From Polyangium spumosum (GTDB lineage Bacteria; Myxococcota_A; Polyangia; Polyangiales; Polyangiaceae), in NCBI RefSeq assembly GCF_009649845.1, contig NZ_WJIE01000032.1, positions 1-36,219 of the forward strand: 36,219 nucleotides of DNA, read 5' to 3'. The position numbers and the translations under genes were made by a program. Position 1 is the stretch's first letter, and every line of letters begins with the position of its first letter. The notes under the pieces were generated by a model, which had not been told where the DNA came from, made no database searches, and worked only from the letters and a program-made list of their open reading frames with translations. Shown here piece after piece: positions 10,832 through 18,759 of this stretch.

Positions 10832-11650
10832 ATGCGGAGGCACGGACTTTTTCTGTTCGCCACGATCGCCCTGCTCGCCGCCTGCGGCGGCGGCAACGGC
10901 GGAACGACGGGCGCGGGCGGCGGTGGCGCGGGCGCAGGCGGCGGCTCCGGGGGTGGTCCGAGCGGCCCCGCCGTGACCGGCGTGCTCGCGGACGAAATGG
11001 GCGTGCCTGTTTCCTATGCGAAGGTCGTGTGTTGCAGCATCAAGAACTGCTACACGAGCGACGCGGACGCGGAGGGGCGGTTCTTCTTCGGCATCGACGA
11101 GGAGCTGCCCGCCGATTACGTGGTGAAATCGTTCGAGGAGACGACGACGTCGCCGCGCCGCGCCGCGACGATGTTCCCCTTGCAGTTCGTCGATACGAGC
11201 GTCGTCGACCTGGGGGAGCTCTGCGCGCCGAGCTTGCCGGCGGGCGCCGTCCTCGGCCCGAAGAGCGACGATCCGCAGACGCTGGAGGTCGGCGACGGCC
11301 TCACGCTCACCGTGAACCGCGCCGATCTGGAGCCGCCGCTCGGCGGCTCCTTGTACGACGTCGCGGCCCGGAGAGTCTCGCCGCAGCACGTCCCCGCGCT
11401 GCCCGAGCTCGGCGCGGAGGAGGTCGTCGCGGTCTACGCGATGTATCCCTTCGCGACGACGAGCGCGTCGCCGATCGCCGTGTCGGCTCCCTCGGATCTC
11501 CCGGCCGGGACCGTGGTGTATTTTCGGAGCATCAGCGAATACAACGGCAAACTCTCGGCGCCGGCCCCCGGGGAGGCCGACGGCGCGCGCGTGACGACCG
11601 ACCTCGGGGCGGGGCTCGACGAGCTGACCTGGATCGTCGTCTCGAAATGA
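10832..11650 (+). CDS. Lipoprotein with carboxypeptidase-regulatory-like domain
   Basis: This 272-residue protein has a clear lipobox (LLAAC, Cys18) and a Gly-rich linker to about residue 45. A segment then resembles a carboxypeptidase-regulatory/transthyretin-like beta-sandwich (GVLADEMGVPVSYAKV...DADAEGRFFF). The C-terminal half has no recognised motif. It begins four bases after the stop of the thioredoxin-like lipoprotein, so the two are almost surely co-transcribed and may work together outside the inner membrane. No enzyme motif is visible. Confidence 0.85.
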   Translation: MRRHGLFLFATIALLAACGGGNGGTTGAGGGGAGAGGGSGGGPSGPAVTGVLADEMGVPVSYAKVVCCSIKNCYTSDADAEGRFFFGIDEELPADYVVKSFEETTTSPRRAATMFPLQFVDTSVVDLGELCAPSLPAGAVLGPKSDDPQTLEVGDGLTLTVNRADLEPPLGGSLYDVAARRVSPQHVPALPELGAEEVVAVYAMYPFATTSASPIAVSAPSDLPAGTVVYFRSISEYNGKLSAPAPGEADGARVTTDLGAGLDELTWIVVSK

Positions 11651-11688
11651 CCTCTCGTGCCGACGGGCGTCGCCCGCGTCACGAGAGG
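11651..11688. terminator. Bidirectional hairpin terminator between convergent genes
   Basis: CCTCTCGTG (11651-11659) pairs with CACGAGAGG (11680-11688), and CGGGC/GCCCG form an inner stem. The hairpin starts directly after the stop of the lipoprotein gene and includes the stop and last codons of the hydrolase gene on the other strand. There is no T-run. Confidence 0.55.
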
Positions 11689-12509
11689 CCGGCGAGGAAG
11701 GAGAGCACCGCCGCGTTGAATGCCGCGGGGGCATCCATGTTCACGCAGTGATTCGCGTCTGCGATCACCACGTCGCCGCGGCATAGAGGCTCGCGTCGGG
11801 CCCACGGGGGCCCTTGCCTGGCGATCGATCCGGCGCGGCTCTTGGCCCCGCGCACGAGCACGAAGGGCTTCGGGATACGGTAGTCGGGCTCGTCGCGCAT
11901 GCAGCCGAGGGCCGCCAGCATCACGTCGCGCATCTCGAGCTTTTCGAGGCGCCGCATCGCCTCCCGGCAGTAGACACGTACGCTCTCCACGGACGTGATC
12001 GACTGCGCGCTGTGGCGGATCAGCGCTTCGAGTGGATAGAGCTGGAGCATCGCGGGCGTGATCGCCACGCCGAAGCGCTCCAGGAGGGTGAGCTCTGCGG
12101 TGTTGCACGCGCAATCCACGAGCACGAGCGCGCGCACGCGGCCCGGGTGCCTGCGGACGAGCTCCTGCGAGAGGTTGCCGCCCATGCTTTGCCCGACGAA
12201 GATCGCCGGAGGCGCGGAGATCGCGTCGAGGAGCGCCACCATGTCGTCGATCGCCGTCTCGACCGTGAAGCGTGTCCCCATCGGCCGCGAGAGCCCGTGC
12301 CCGCGCACGTCCCAGAGGAGCACGCGGTGGTGCTCGGCGAGCGCCGCGACGTTGTCGCGCCACATCCCATGATCGAGCCCCGCGCCGTGGGTGAGCACGA
12401 GGAGCGGACGGTCGGCGTCGCCGACGAGCCAAAAATGCAGCGGACAACCTTTTCGCTCGAGGACGCGCGCTTCGGCGTCCGGGAATGCCTTCATGTGTGT
12501 GGATTCCAT
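11679..12509 (-). CDS. Alpha/beta hydrolase
   Basis: This 276-residue cytoplasmic protein has the alpha/beta-hydrolase layout: oxyanion-loop HGAG at 41-44, nucleophile elbow GQSMG with Ser108, and catalytic His254 in ADANHCVNMD. The usual acid after strand beta-7 is not visible; the region 219-226 reads VRGAKSRA. Asp132 after beta-6 could replace it, as in some lipases. The substrate cannot be told. The gene starts 14 bases after the histidine kinase stop, with GGGGGT ahead of the ATG, and is the likely last gene of the six-gene operon. Confidence 0.88.
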   Translation of the reverse strand: MESTHMKAFPDAEARVLERKGCPLHFWLVGDADRPLLVLTHGAGLDHGMWRDNVAALAEHHRVLLWDVRGHGLSRPMGTRFTVETAIDDMVALLDAISAPPAIFVGQSMGGNLSQELVRRHPGRVRALVLVDCACNTAELTLLERFGVAITPAMLQLYPLEALIRHSAQSITSVESVRVYCREAMRRLEKLEMRDVMLAALGCMRDEPDYRIPKPFVLVRGAKSRAGSIARQGPPWARREPLCRGDVVIADANHCVNMDAPAAFNAAVLSFLAGLS

Positions 12510-12523
12510 CTCGAAATGACCCC

Positions 12524-14017
12524 CTAGCGCCGGCAGGGAATCTCCAGCGTGAACGTGACCCCCTCGCCGGGGCGATTGTCGACGCGCACGCGCCCTCCGT
12601 GCGCGTCGGCCACGCTCTTCACGATCGAGAGCCCGAGCCCCGTGCCGTCGCGATCCGCGTCGGTCGTGAAGAATCGATCGAAGATGCGGGGCAAGATGGC
12701 CGGCGGGACGCCGGGGCCACGATCCATGACGGAGATGCGGACCACGGGTCCGGGCGGCCCTCCCTCGACGCGGAGACGCACGGGCTCTGCCGGCGGCGAG
12801 AATCGCACGGCGTTGTCGAGCAGGTTGCCGATCGCGGTCTCCACGTCCAGGGGGCGGCAGACGATCTCCCTCGCTTTCGCCGCGTATTCGACGATCACCG
12901 GCTGATCCGGCCCCGAGGCGCGATCCTTCGCGGCCTGGACGAGCGCCTCGAGATCACAGACGCGCATCGGCTCGGCCGAGGCCTCGATGCGCGAGAGCTG
13001 GAGGAGGCGCGAGACCAGACGATCGAGCCGCTCCACGTCGAGCTCGATGTTGCGCAAGAACCGCGCGCGCGCCTCGGGATCGTCGCTCGCGCCTTCGCCG
13101 AGCAGCTCCGCCGCGCCGCGGATCGAGGTGAGCGGCGACTTGAACTCGTGCGCCACGTCCGCCGCGAACTCGGAGATGTACCGCATGCGCGCGTCGAGCC
13201 GCTCTTTCATCGCCGCGAACGACTCGCCGAGCTCGCGGATCTCGCCGCCCCCGCCGATCGGCACGACGACGTCGCGCTCGCCCGCCGCGATACGCTTGGC
13301 CGCGCGCGAGAGCCTGCCGAGGGGCCGCGAGATGCTCCACGCGAGCACGAGCGTCACGAGGCCCGTGCCGAGCAGCGCGACGAGGAGCACGCGCCCGAGG
13401 CCCGCGCGGATGCGGTAGAGCTCGAACAGGACGGGCTGCGTCGATCGCGCCACGTACACCACGCCCGTCACCACGCCGCTCGCGCGGATCGGATCCGCGA
13501 GGAAGAGGATCACGCCCGGGTCGCGGTCGCGCACGCGCGTGCGTGTCGCCTTCTTGCCCGCGAGCGCCGAGCGCACCTCGAAGCGCTGCGCGAGCTCGGG
13601 CCACCTCTCGCCGGGACCGGCGCGCATGTCGAGCACCTGCCGCACGTCCCGCGAGCGCGGCAGCATCGAGGGCGGCGGCGGCTCCGGCCCCTCGGGCGGG
13701 CCCTCCGCGTGAGAGTCGGCCACCACCTCGCCGGCCTGGTCCACGATCCGGATCCGCGTCCGCGTCCGCTGCGCCGCCGTCGCCAGGATCTTCTCGTGGG
13801 AAGGATCCCCGAGCGCGCGGCCCGCGCGGAGGTCCTGCTCGACGAACGATCGCACGAGCGTCGCCTGGTTCGACATGTCGCGCTCGAGCGCGTCGAGCAG
13901 CTCCCGCTCGTGGATCCGCGCGAACTCGAGCCCGATCGCCGGTACGAAGAGCGCGAGCAGGTTCACCACGAGCAGCCGCACGCGGATGCGGCCGAGCAGG
14001 ACGACGAGCCTACGCAC
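12524..14017 (-). CDS. Membrane sensor histidine kinase (HAMP, HisKA, HATPase)
   Basis: This 497-residue kinase has a transmembrane helix at about 14-33, an extracytoplasmic sensor region to about 205, a second helix at 207-229 and HAMP at 230-283. The H-box (DVAHEFKSPLTS) carries phospho-acceptor His290. The N-box has Asn398 and Asn402, with G1 DRGPG at 432-436 and G2 GTGLGLSIV at 458-466. All catalytic elements are intact. The layout is like CreC/BaeS-type kinases, but the signal is unknown. The ATG overlaps the end of the response-regulator gene by 8 bp. Confidence 0.95.
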   Translation of the reverse strand: MRRLVVLLGRIRVRLLVVNLLALFVPAIGLEFARIHERELLDALERDMSNQATLVRSFVEQDLRAGRALGDPSHEKILATAAQRTRTRIRIVDQAGEVVADSHAEGPPEGPEPPPPSMLPRSRDVRQVLDMRAGPGERWPELAQRFEVRSALAGKKATRTRVRDRDPGVILFLADPIRASGVVTGVVYVARSTQPVLFELYRIRAGLGRVLLVALLGTGLVTLVLAWSISRPLGRLSRAAKRIAAGERDVVVPIGGGGEIRELGESFAAMKERLDARMRYISEFAADVAHEFKSPLTSIRGAAELLGEGASDDPEARARFLRNIELDVERLDRLVSRLLQLSRIEASAEPMRVCDLEALVQAAKDRASGPDQPVIVEYAAKAREIVCRPLDVETAIGNLLDNAVRFSPPAEPVRLRVEGGPPGPVVRISVMDRGPGVPPAILPRIFDRFFTTDADRDGTGLGLSIVKSVADAHGGRVRVDNRPGEGVTFTLEIPCRR

Positions 14018-14693
14018 CGGCGACCTTGTAACCGACGCCGTGCACCGTCGTGATCGGATCCTCGCCGCCCGCAGCCCGGAACTTCGCGCGGATCCTGCGG
14101 ACGTGTGTGTCGATCGTGCGCTCGGTGATGAGGTTGTCGTAGCGGTAGGCGCGCGTCATGAGCTGGCTGCGCGAGAGGACGATCCCCGGACGCTCGAGCA
14201 GCGCGCCGAGCAAGCCGAGCTCCGTCGCCGTGAGCGCCACCGGCGCGCCGTCGAGCCGCGCCTCGTGCCGCTCCACGTCGACCTCGATCCGGCCGTGCGC
14301 GAGGATTTTCCGTGACAGCTCGCCCGGCGCTTCGAGCCTGCGAAACAGGGCTTTGACGCGCGCCACGAGCTCGCGCACCGAGAAGGGCTTCGTCAGGTAG
14401 TCGTCGCCGCCGAGGTCGAGGCCGAGCACGCGATCGATCTCGTCGCTGCGCGCGGACAGGAAGAGGATCGGCACGCGGCTCTCGGCGCGGATGTGGCGGC
14501 ACGCGGAGAGGCCGTCGACCTCGGGCAACATCACGTCGAGGATCACGAGGTCGATGCCGCCCTTCGCCACGGCCTCGATCGCCTCGCGGCCGTCCGTGAC
14601 CGCAGAGACCTCGTAGCCCTCTTTGCGCAGCGCGTACTGCAGGACCTCTCGGATACGCGCCTCGTCGTCGACGACCAGGATGTGTTTGCTCAC
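14010..14693 (-). CDS. OmpR-family response regulator
   Basis: This 227-residue regulator has a receiver domain with acidic pair Asp9-Asp10, phospho-acceptor Asp53, Ser80 and Lys102, all intact. A winged-helix DNA-binding domain follows (about 130-227, with the typical GYR/GVGYKV ending). The start is GTG at 14693, which overlaps the TGA of the upstream gene (GTGA) and places MSKHILVVDD at the N-terminus. The frame runs open further upstream, but that extension covers the upstream gene. It pairs with the kinase encoded just after it and probably controls this operon or envelope genes. Confidence 0.95.
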   Translation of the reverse strand: MSKHILVVDDEARIREVLQYALRKEGYEVSAVTDGREAIEAVAKGGIDLVILDVMLPEVDGLSACRHIRAESRVPILFLSARSDEIDRVLGLDLGGDDYLTKPFSVRELVARVKALFRRLEAPGELSRKILAHGRIEVDVERHEARLDGAPVALTATELGLLGALLERPGIVLSRSQLMTRAYRYDNLITERTIDTHVRRIRAKFRAAGGEDPITTVHGVGYKVAGA

Positions 14694-15373
14694 GTCTCGA
14701 TCGGCTCCTCGGCGCGGAGGCTCTCTTCGGCTTCGAGGGCGGCGCCGAGGCCCTCGACCCGCGCCTGCACCTCGGAGACGATACCACCGATGTCCGCCGC
14801 GGAGGATCCGCTGAAGCGCGCCACCGTCACCTGCGTGCGCAGCGCCTCCGCGAGCGCGCAGAGCTCCTCCAGGGCGCGCGCGTCCCGGTCGCGGAGCGAA
14901 GACAGGCGGCGGACGTTGTCGAGATCGAGCCGCGCCGTCGCGAGCGCGCGGCCCGATCCCGAGGCGCGCTCGACCTCGCGCACGCGCGCCTCGGCCCGCG
15001 CGAGGTCGAAGGCCTCCTTGCGCAGCAGCGCCTCGAGTTCGGCGTGACGCGCGACGCGCCGCTCGACCTCCGCCTCGATCCGCGCCGCGGCCTCCGCCGG
15101 CAGCACGCTCGCGAGGGGCGTGCCCCGCGAAGCTTCGACCGCCTCCGCGAGCGCCGCCTTCACCCGGGCGAGCGCGCCGCCCGCCGCGCCCTTCGGCACG
15201 TCCGCCGCGCGCTTCGCCGTCAGCGCGATCGGCGCCCAGAGCGGCCAGAGCGGCACGGCCAGCGCCGCCGACACCGCCGCGCGTGAGCCTCCCGCGGGCG
15301 ACGATCGGTAGATCGCCACGGCGCAGCAGATCCCGGCGACGAGATAGAGCACCGAGAGATCCCGCAGGCTCAT
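14690..15373 (-). CDS. Membrane-anchored coiled-coil protein, unknown function
   Basis: This 227-residue protein has one or two N-terminal hydrophobic segments (about 6-22 and 32-52). A long Ala/Arg/Glu-rich helical region (about 60-205) follows and is probably a cytoplasmic coiled coil. The family is not recognised. It overlaps both neighbours by 4 bp (15370-15373 upstream, 14690-14693 downstream). A membrane-attached rod beside a two-component pair may be an accessory of the sensor or a target complex; that is inference. Confidence 0.85.
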   Translation of the reverse strand: MSLRDLSVLYLVAGICCAVAIYRSSPAGGSRAAVSAALAVPLWPLWAPIALTAKRAADVPKGAAGGALARVKAALAEAVEASRGTPLASVLPAEAAARIEAEVERRVARHAELEALLRKEAFDLARAEARVREVERASGSGRALATARLDLDNVRRLSSLRDRDARALEELCALAEALRTQVTVARFSGSSAADIGGIVSEVQARVEGLGAALEAEESLRAEEPIET

Positions 15374-16134
15374 TGCCCGCCCTCCTCCACGAAGTCTTCC
15401 TCGACCTCGCGCGACCGCATCCGTTTGTCGTCAAACGAGTCGATCTCCCGGCGCTCGTCGATCTGATACGGCCTGTCGCTGTAGATCGCCGCCGACGTCA
15501 GGCTCGTCAGCACGGCCTCGGTGAAGCTGCCCTCGCGATCCCGCAGGAAGGGCACGTCCGGCGTGCGCGGCCGGACCAGGTACGGCCGGAGGATCCACGC
15601 GGTTTGTCCGCCGACCGCGAAGAAGACGCCGATGAACGCGAGCGCCGTGGTGAGCCGCCCCTTCCCCTCGCCGAGGCCACGCACGAGGAGCGAGAGCGCG
15701 GCGAACCCGGCCACGCCGTACGCACCCGACGCGACGAGCGCCGCCGTGTGGTAGCCCATCCCGAGGTCGAGCATCAGCCAGAGCGCGGGCGCGAACGCGA
15801 GCAAGACGAGCGACGACCGGCCCGCTGACGCGAGCGCGAGCGCCACGATCGATCGCATCGGCCAGGGCCTGCCGAGCACCGCGGCGAGCGCGTGGAACGC
15901 CGGCGCCGAGAGCGCGAGCGTCGCGAGCACGGCGAGCGGCACCTTCACCGCGCCGTAGAGGATCTGCGCGCCGCCGCGGAAGCTGCCGAGCACGCCGCCG
16001 AACGCGGCCGCGCCGAGCGCGATCGAGGCGAGCGAGGTCGAGGCGATGGCGCGAACGTCCGGGTGATCGTCGCGGCAAGCGCGGGCGATCTCCCCCGGCG
16101 CGCGCAGCAAGCGGGCGAGGACGAGGGCGCTCAC
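15370..16134 (-). CDS. Multi-pass membrane protein, unknown function
   Basis: This 254-residue protein has about five hydrophobic segments between residues 30 and 185. A soluble C-terminal tail (about 190-254) is rich in Asp, Glu and Arg and holds a PFLRDREGSF segment. The start is GTG at 16134, in a GTGA overlap with the upstream gene. Its membrane part can be aligned by eye with the upstream 231-residue protein (shared GG...L..A..VPLA.LA pattern followed by an APA segment), so the two look like diverged paralogues. No transporter or enzyme signature is visible. Confidence 0.85.
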   Translation of the reverse strand: MSALVLARLLRAPGEIARACRDDHPDVRAIASTSLASIALGAAAFGGVLGSFRGGAQILYGAVKVPLAVLATLALSAPAFHALAAVLGRPWPMRSIVALALASAGRSSLVLLAFAPALWLMLDLGMGYHTAALVASGAYGVAGFAALSLLVRGLGEGKGRLTTALAFIGVFFAVGGQTAWILRPYLVRPRTPDVPFLRDREGSFTEAVLTSLTSAAIYSDRPYQIDERREIDSFDDKRMRSREVEEDFVEEGGQ

Positions 16135-16826
16135 AGGTCACCTCCGAAGATCGGCAGCGTGCTCCACCAGACCCGCGCCGACAGCGCGATCGCGAAGACC
16201 GCGAAGCCCGTGAGCGCAAATCCGCTCATCGTCCGCACGCCCGAAGAGGCGCGCCCGAGCGGCGTACCCAGGGCGCCGAGGAACGCGCGTAGCCCGAAGA
16301 TCCCCGCGAGGATCAGGCCGAGACCCGCCATGACCCCCGCGCCGACGTGCGAGCTCGACGTCGTCACGAAGAGCGCCATCGCCGGCGCGAGGCCGCCGAG
16401 CACGAGGCCCGTCGTCGCCGCCCCGCGCGCCGCTGCCTTCACCGCGGCCGGCGGATCGACCGGCGCGTCGAAGAGCGTGAGCACGATGAAGAGCGCGGGC
16501 ACGCCGAGCCCTGCGACCGCGAGCGGCGCGAGCGGCACCGCGGCGGCGTGCTTCAAGATCGAAAGCCCGCCGGCCCGCGTGCCGATCGAGAGCCCATAAA
16601 GCGCCGAGAGCGCGAGCCCGGCGGCGAACCTCTGCGCGTCGTCGCGCAGCGTGGCGCCGTCCTGCCTGCCTTCGAGCAGCGTCCGCGCGAAGGACGGCGC
16701 GCCCTCGTCCGCGGGTTTGTCTTGGGCGATCTCGCTTGTTTCGGGCGGGTTCGTGGGCGCGTCTGCTCGGGGCTCGGGCGGGGCGTCGCCCGTGAGGGCA
16801 TCGACGTACGAGGCGTGGGCTTGCAT
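16131..16826 (-). CDS. Multi-pass membrane protein, paralogue of next gene, first in operon
   Basis: This 231-residue protein has a Pro/Asp-rich cytoplasmic N-terminus (1-60) and about five hydrophobic segments between 65 and 222. The start at 16826 is set by a perfect GGAGG (16832-16836) five bases upstream. The frame continues upstream, but that part is Arg/Pro-rich and lacks a ribosome site. It is the first gene of the operon that runs to 11679. With the next product it may form a heteromeric membrane complex feeding the kinase-regulator pair. No known family recognised. Confidence 0.85.
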   Translation of the reverse strand: MQAHASYVDALTGDAPPEPRADAPTNPPETSEIAQDKPADEGAPSFARTLLEGRQDGATLRDDAQRFAAGLALSALYGLSIGTRAGGLSILKHAAAVPLAPLAVAGLGVPALFIVLTLFDAPVDPPAAVKAAARGAATTGLVLGGLAPAMALFVTTSSSHVGAGVMAGLGLILAGIFGLRAFLGALGTPLGRASSGVRTMSGFALTGFAVFAIALSARVWWSTLPIFGGDL

Positions 16827-17025
16827 GAATTCCTCCGGTGTGGCGGCCACGGGCCGCGCCAGACCTCCTTTTCGTATCCTCCCGGTTTGGCGCTCCTCTG
16901 CCGTCGCCGCGGAAGAGTCGTGGAGTGAATGCGACGAAATTGTGGCAGGGGTGGGTCGACGGTGATCCACCCTCCCGCCCCGGATCCGTTTGTCGGCCTG
17001 GGCCTTTCGCTGGTAGAACCGGGGC
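16827..17025. promoter_or_regulatory. Divergent promoter region of operon and epimerase
   Basis: This 199-bp gap must hold the promoter of the six-gene operon and that of the epimerase. The 15-mer GAATGCGACGAAATT at 16927-16941 also occurs at 2207-2221, upstream of the kelch gene. TAGAAC at 17014-17019 ends six bases before the epimerase ATG and may be a -10 box for a leaderless transcript. A GTTTGTC word lies at 16988-16994. Confidence 0.4.
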
Positions 17026-18039
17026 ATGCACGTACTCGTGATTGGCGGGACGCGGTTCGTCGGGCCGCTCCTCGTGCACCGGCTCCTCGCCGCCGGGCAC
17101 AGGGTGACCTTGTTCAATCGTGGCACGATCCCCGATCCTTTTGGCCCGCGGATCGAGCGGCTCGTGGGGGATCGCACGACGGCGGATCTGCCCCGGCTCC
17201 TGCAAAACCGGAGCTTCGACGCCGCGGTCGACTTTGCTGCCTATCACGGGCAGGACGCGCGCGGCGCGGTGGAGGCGCTCGGCGGCCGCGTGGGGCATTA
17301 CGTGTTCATCAGCACGGGCCAGGTCTACCTCGTGCGCGCGGGCGCCCCGCGGCCCTCGCGGGAGAGCGATTACGAAGGCCCCGTGATGCCGCGACCCACG
17401 GACGAGGAAGAGCTCGGGAACTGGGAATACGGCACGGGCAAACGCGACTGCGAGGACGCGCTCGTCGAGGCCTTCCAGAAATCGCGGTTCCCCGCCACGC
17501 GTATCCGTATCCCCGTCGTCAACGGCGAGCGTGACCATTCTCGCCGGCTCGATCGTTATCTCTTCCGCCTCGTCGACGGCGGCCCGGTCCTCGTCCCGGA
17601 CGGCGGGACGCACCCGGTTCGTCACGTGTATGCGGGCGAGGTCGCGCGGTTCCTCGCGGAGATCCTCGGCCGCGAGCAGACGTTCGGCGAAGCGTACAAC
17701 GTCTCGCAGCGGGAGACGCCCTCCCTCGTGGAGCTGCTCGGCCTGCTCCAGGGGATGCTCGGATCGCGGGCCAGGTTCGCGGCCGTCGCGTCCTCGGACC
17801 TCGTCGCCGCGGGCCTCTCCGTCCGCGAGATTTCGCCCTTCAGCAGCAAATGGATGTCGATGCTGGATCCGTCGAAGGCCGAGGCCGAGCTCGGCTTCCG
17901 CCACGAGCCGCTCGTCACGTCGCTCGGCAAGATCGTGGCGAGCTTCCTCGCGTACGGGTATACGACGCCGCTCGAGGGTTACGAAGCGCGGTCGAAGGAG
18001 ATCGAGCTCGCCGAGCGCTGGCTCAGCGTGCGTTCATGA
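17026..18039 (+). CDS. NAD-dependent epimerase/dehydratase family (extended SDR) protein
   Basis: This 337-residue protein has a Rossmann nucleotide-binding motif at the N-terminus (GGTRFVG, residues 7-13) and the SDR catalytic pair Tyr135-x-x-x-Lys139 (YGTGK). The GGTRF variant is typical of the SDR subgroup related to isoflavone reductase/CSP41-like proteins rather than sugar 4-epimerases. It probably acts on a nucleotide sugar or similar metabolite in the cytoplasm. It diverges from the membrane-signalling operon, and its stop overlaps the end of the gene on the other strand by 17 bp. Confidence 0.9.
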   Translation: MHVLVIGGTRFVGPLLVHRLLAAGHRVTLFNRGTIPDPFGPRIERLVGDRTTADLPRLLQNRSFDAAVDFAAYHGQDARGAVEALGGRVGHYVFISTGQVYLVRAGAPRPSRESDYEGPVMPRPTDEEELGNWEYGTGKRDCEDALVEAFQKSRFPATRIRIPVVNGERDHSRRLDRYLFRLVDGGPVLVPDGGTHPVRHVYAGEVARFLAEILGREQTFGEAYNVSQRETPSLVELLGLLQGMLGSRARFAAVASSDLVAAGLSVREISPFSSKWMSMLDPSKAEAELGFRHEPLVTSLGKIVASFLAYGYTTPLEGYEARSKEIELAERWLSVRS

Positions 18040-18628
18040 ACGACCTGCGACAATAAACGGCATGTTCGCCCACCCGGCCCGGCGGGCAAACGCGCGTCTT
18101 CGGCGCTCCGCCCGCGAGGTTCGTGGCGTCCGCCTCGCCGCGCTCGCGGCGCTGTGCCGGCGGCGCTGGATCGAGACGATTGCCTCGGTCGACCTGCGCG
18201 TCCCGTTTTCCTCCCGTGCCGACGCCGAGTCCGTTGAACCAGGCCGACGGGCGCACGCCCATGATCGGGTACGGATCGTACATGGCCGCGGGCAGCTCGT
18301 CTGCGTAATACGGCTCCGTTTTGATCGCCTCCGCGCGCTCCCCGGGCGGCGCCGGTTGTCTTGCGTCGTCGCGCGCCGGCCCCATCGTATCCTCTTCGCC
18401 AGGGTGACTCACCTTGCGCTCGCCGCCTCGCTCCTGCGTCGCGACTTCCCCAGGCACCGCGGCCACGAGCAATCGCCGCGCGGGCGCGAACTCTGCTTCG
18501 AGGTCCTCGGGCGAATGGCTCGACCCGGCGAGCGCCGCCCCTCCGAGCAAGAGCACATGCGCCGCCAGGGAGAGCGCGTGGCAAAACCAGGGGGCGAGCG
18601 GCTTCGAGGCGAGGACGGTGTCTTCCAT
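18023..18628 (-). CDS. Hypothetical protein with TonB-like N-terminal anchor
   Basis: This protein is about 201 residues if started at the ATG at 18628. That start places a single hydrophobic segment (ALSLAAHVLLLGGAALA) at residues 16-32, behind a short cytoplasmic end, as in TonB/AgmX-like anchors. The rest is Pro/Glu/Arg-rich and periplasmic by inference, with two Cys near the end. An ATG at 18688 would add an unlikely Arg/Pro stretch. No Shine-Dalgarno is clear. The family is not recognised; existence is fairly likely from the anchor and the lack of a better frame. Confidence 0.55.
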   Translation of the reverse strand: MEDTVLASKPLAPWFCHALSLAAHVLLLGGAALAGSSHSPEDLEAEFAPARRLLVAAVPGEVATQERGGERKVSHPGEEDTMGPARDDARQPAPPGERAEAIKTEPYYADELPAAMYDPYPIMGVRPSAWFNGLGVGTGGKRDAQVDRGNRLDPAPPAQRRERGEADATNLAGGAPKTRVCPPGRVGEHAVYCRRSFMNAR

Positions 18629-18759
18629 GCGTGGATCCGGCGGCGAGGCTCGACGTGGACACCGAGGCGCGCCCCCGGTTCCCGCCATTCATCGCCGGCT
18701 GCGCTTGCGGATGGCGCCGGGGGAAGGGGGCCTTGACGTCCGCCTCCGGCCCGCGTTTC

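Noticed and set aside
12485-14053. 522-residue plus-strand frame over the histidine kinase
   Set aside because: Shadow of the kinase gene, which has all its catalytic motifs in order.
15422-15437. CGTTTG-TCGT-CAAACG inverted repeat
   Set aside because: It lies inside the coding sequence of a membrane protein and is explained by one GACAAAC word plus a nearby TTTGAC; I do not call it a regulator site.
16988-17019. TTTGTC as a -35 box for the epimerase with TAGAAC as -10
   Set aside because: The spacing and sequence are too far from a -35 consensus; the word is better explained by the general GACAAAC enrichment.
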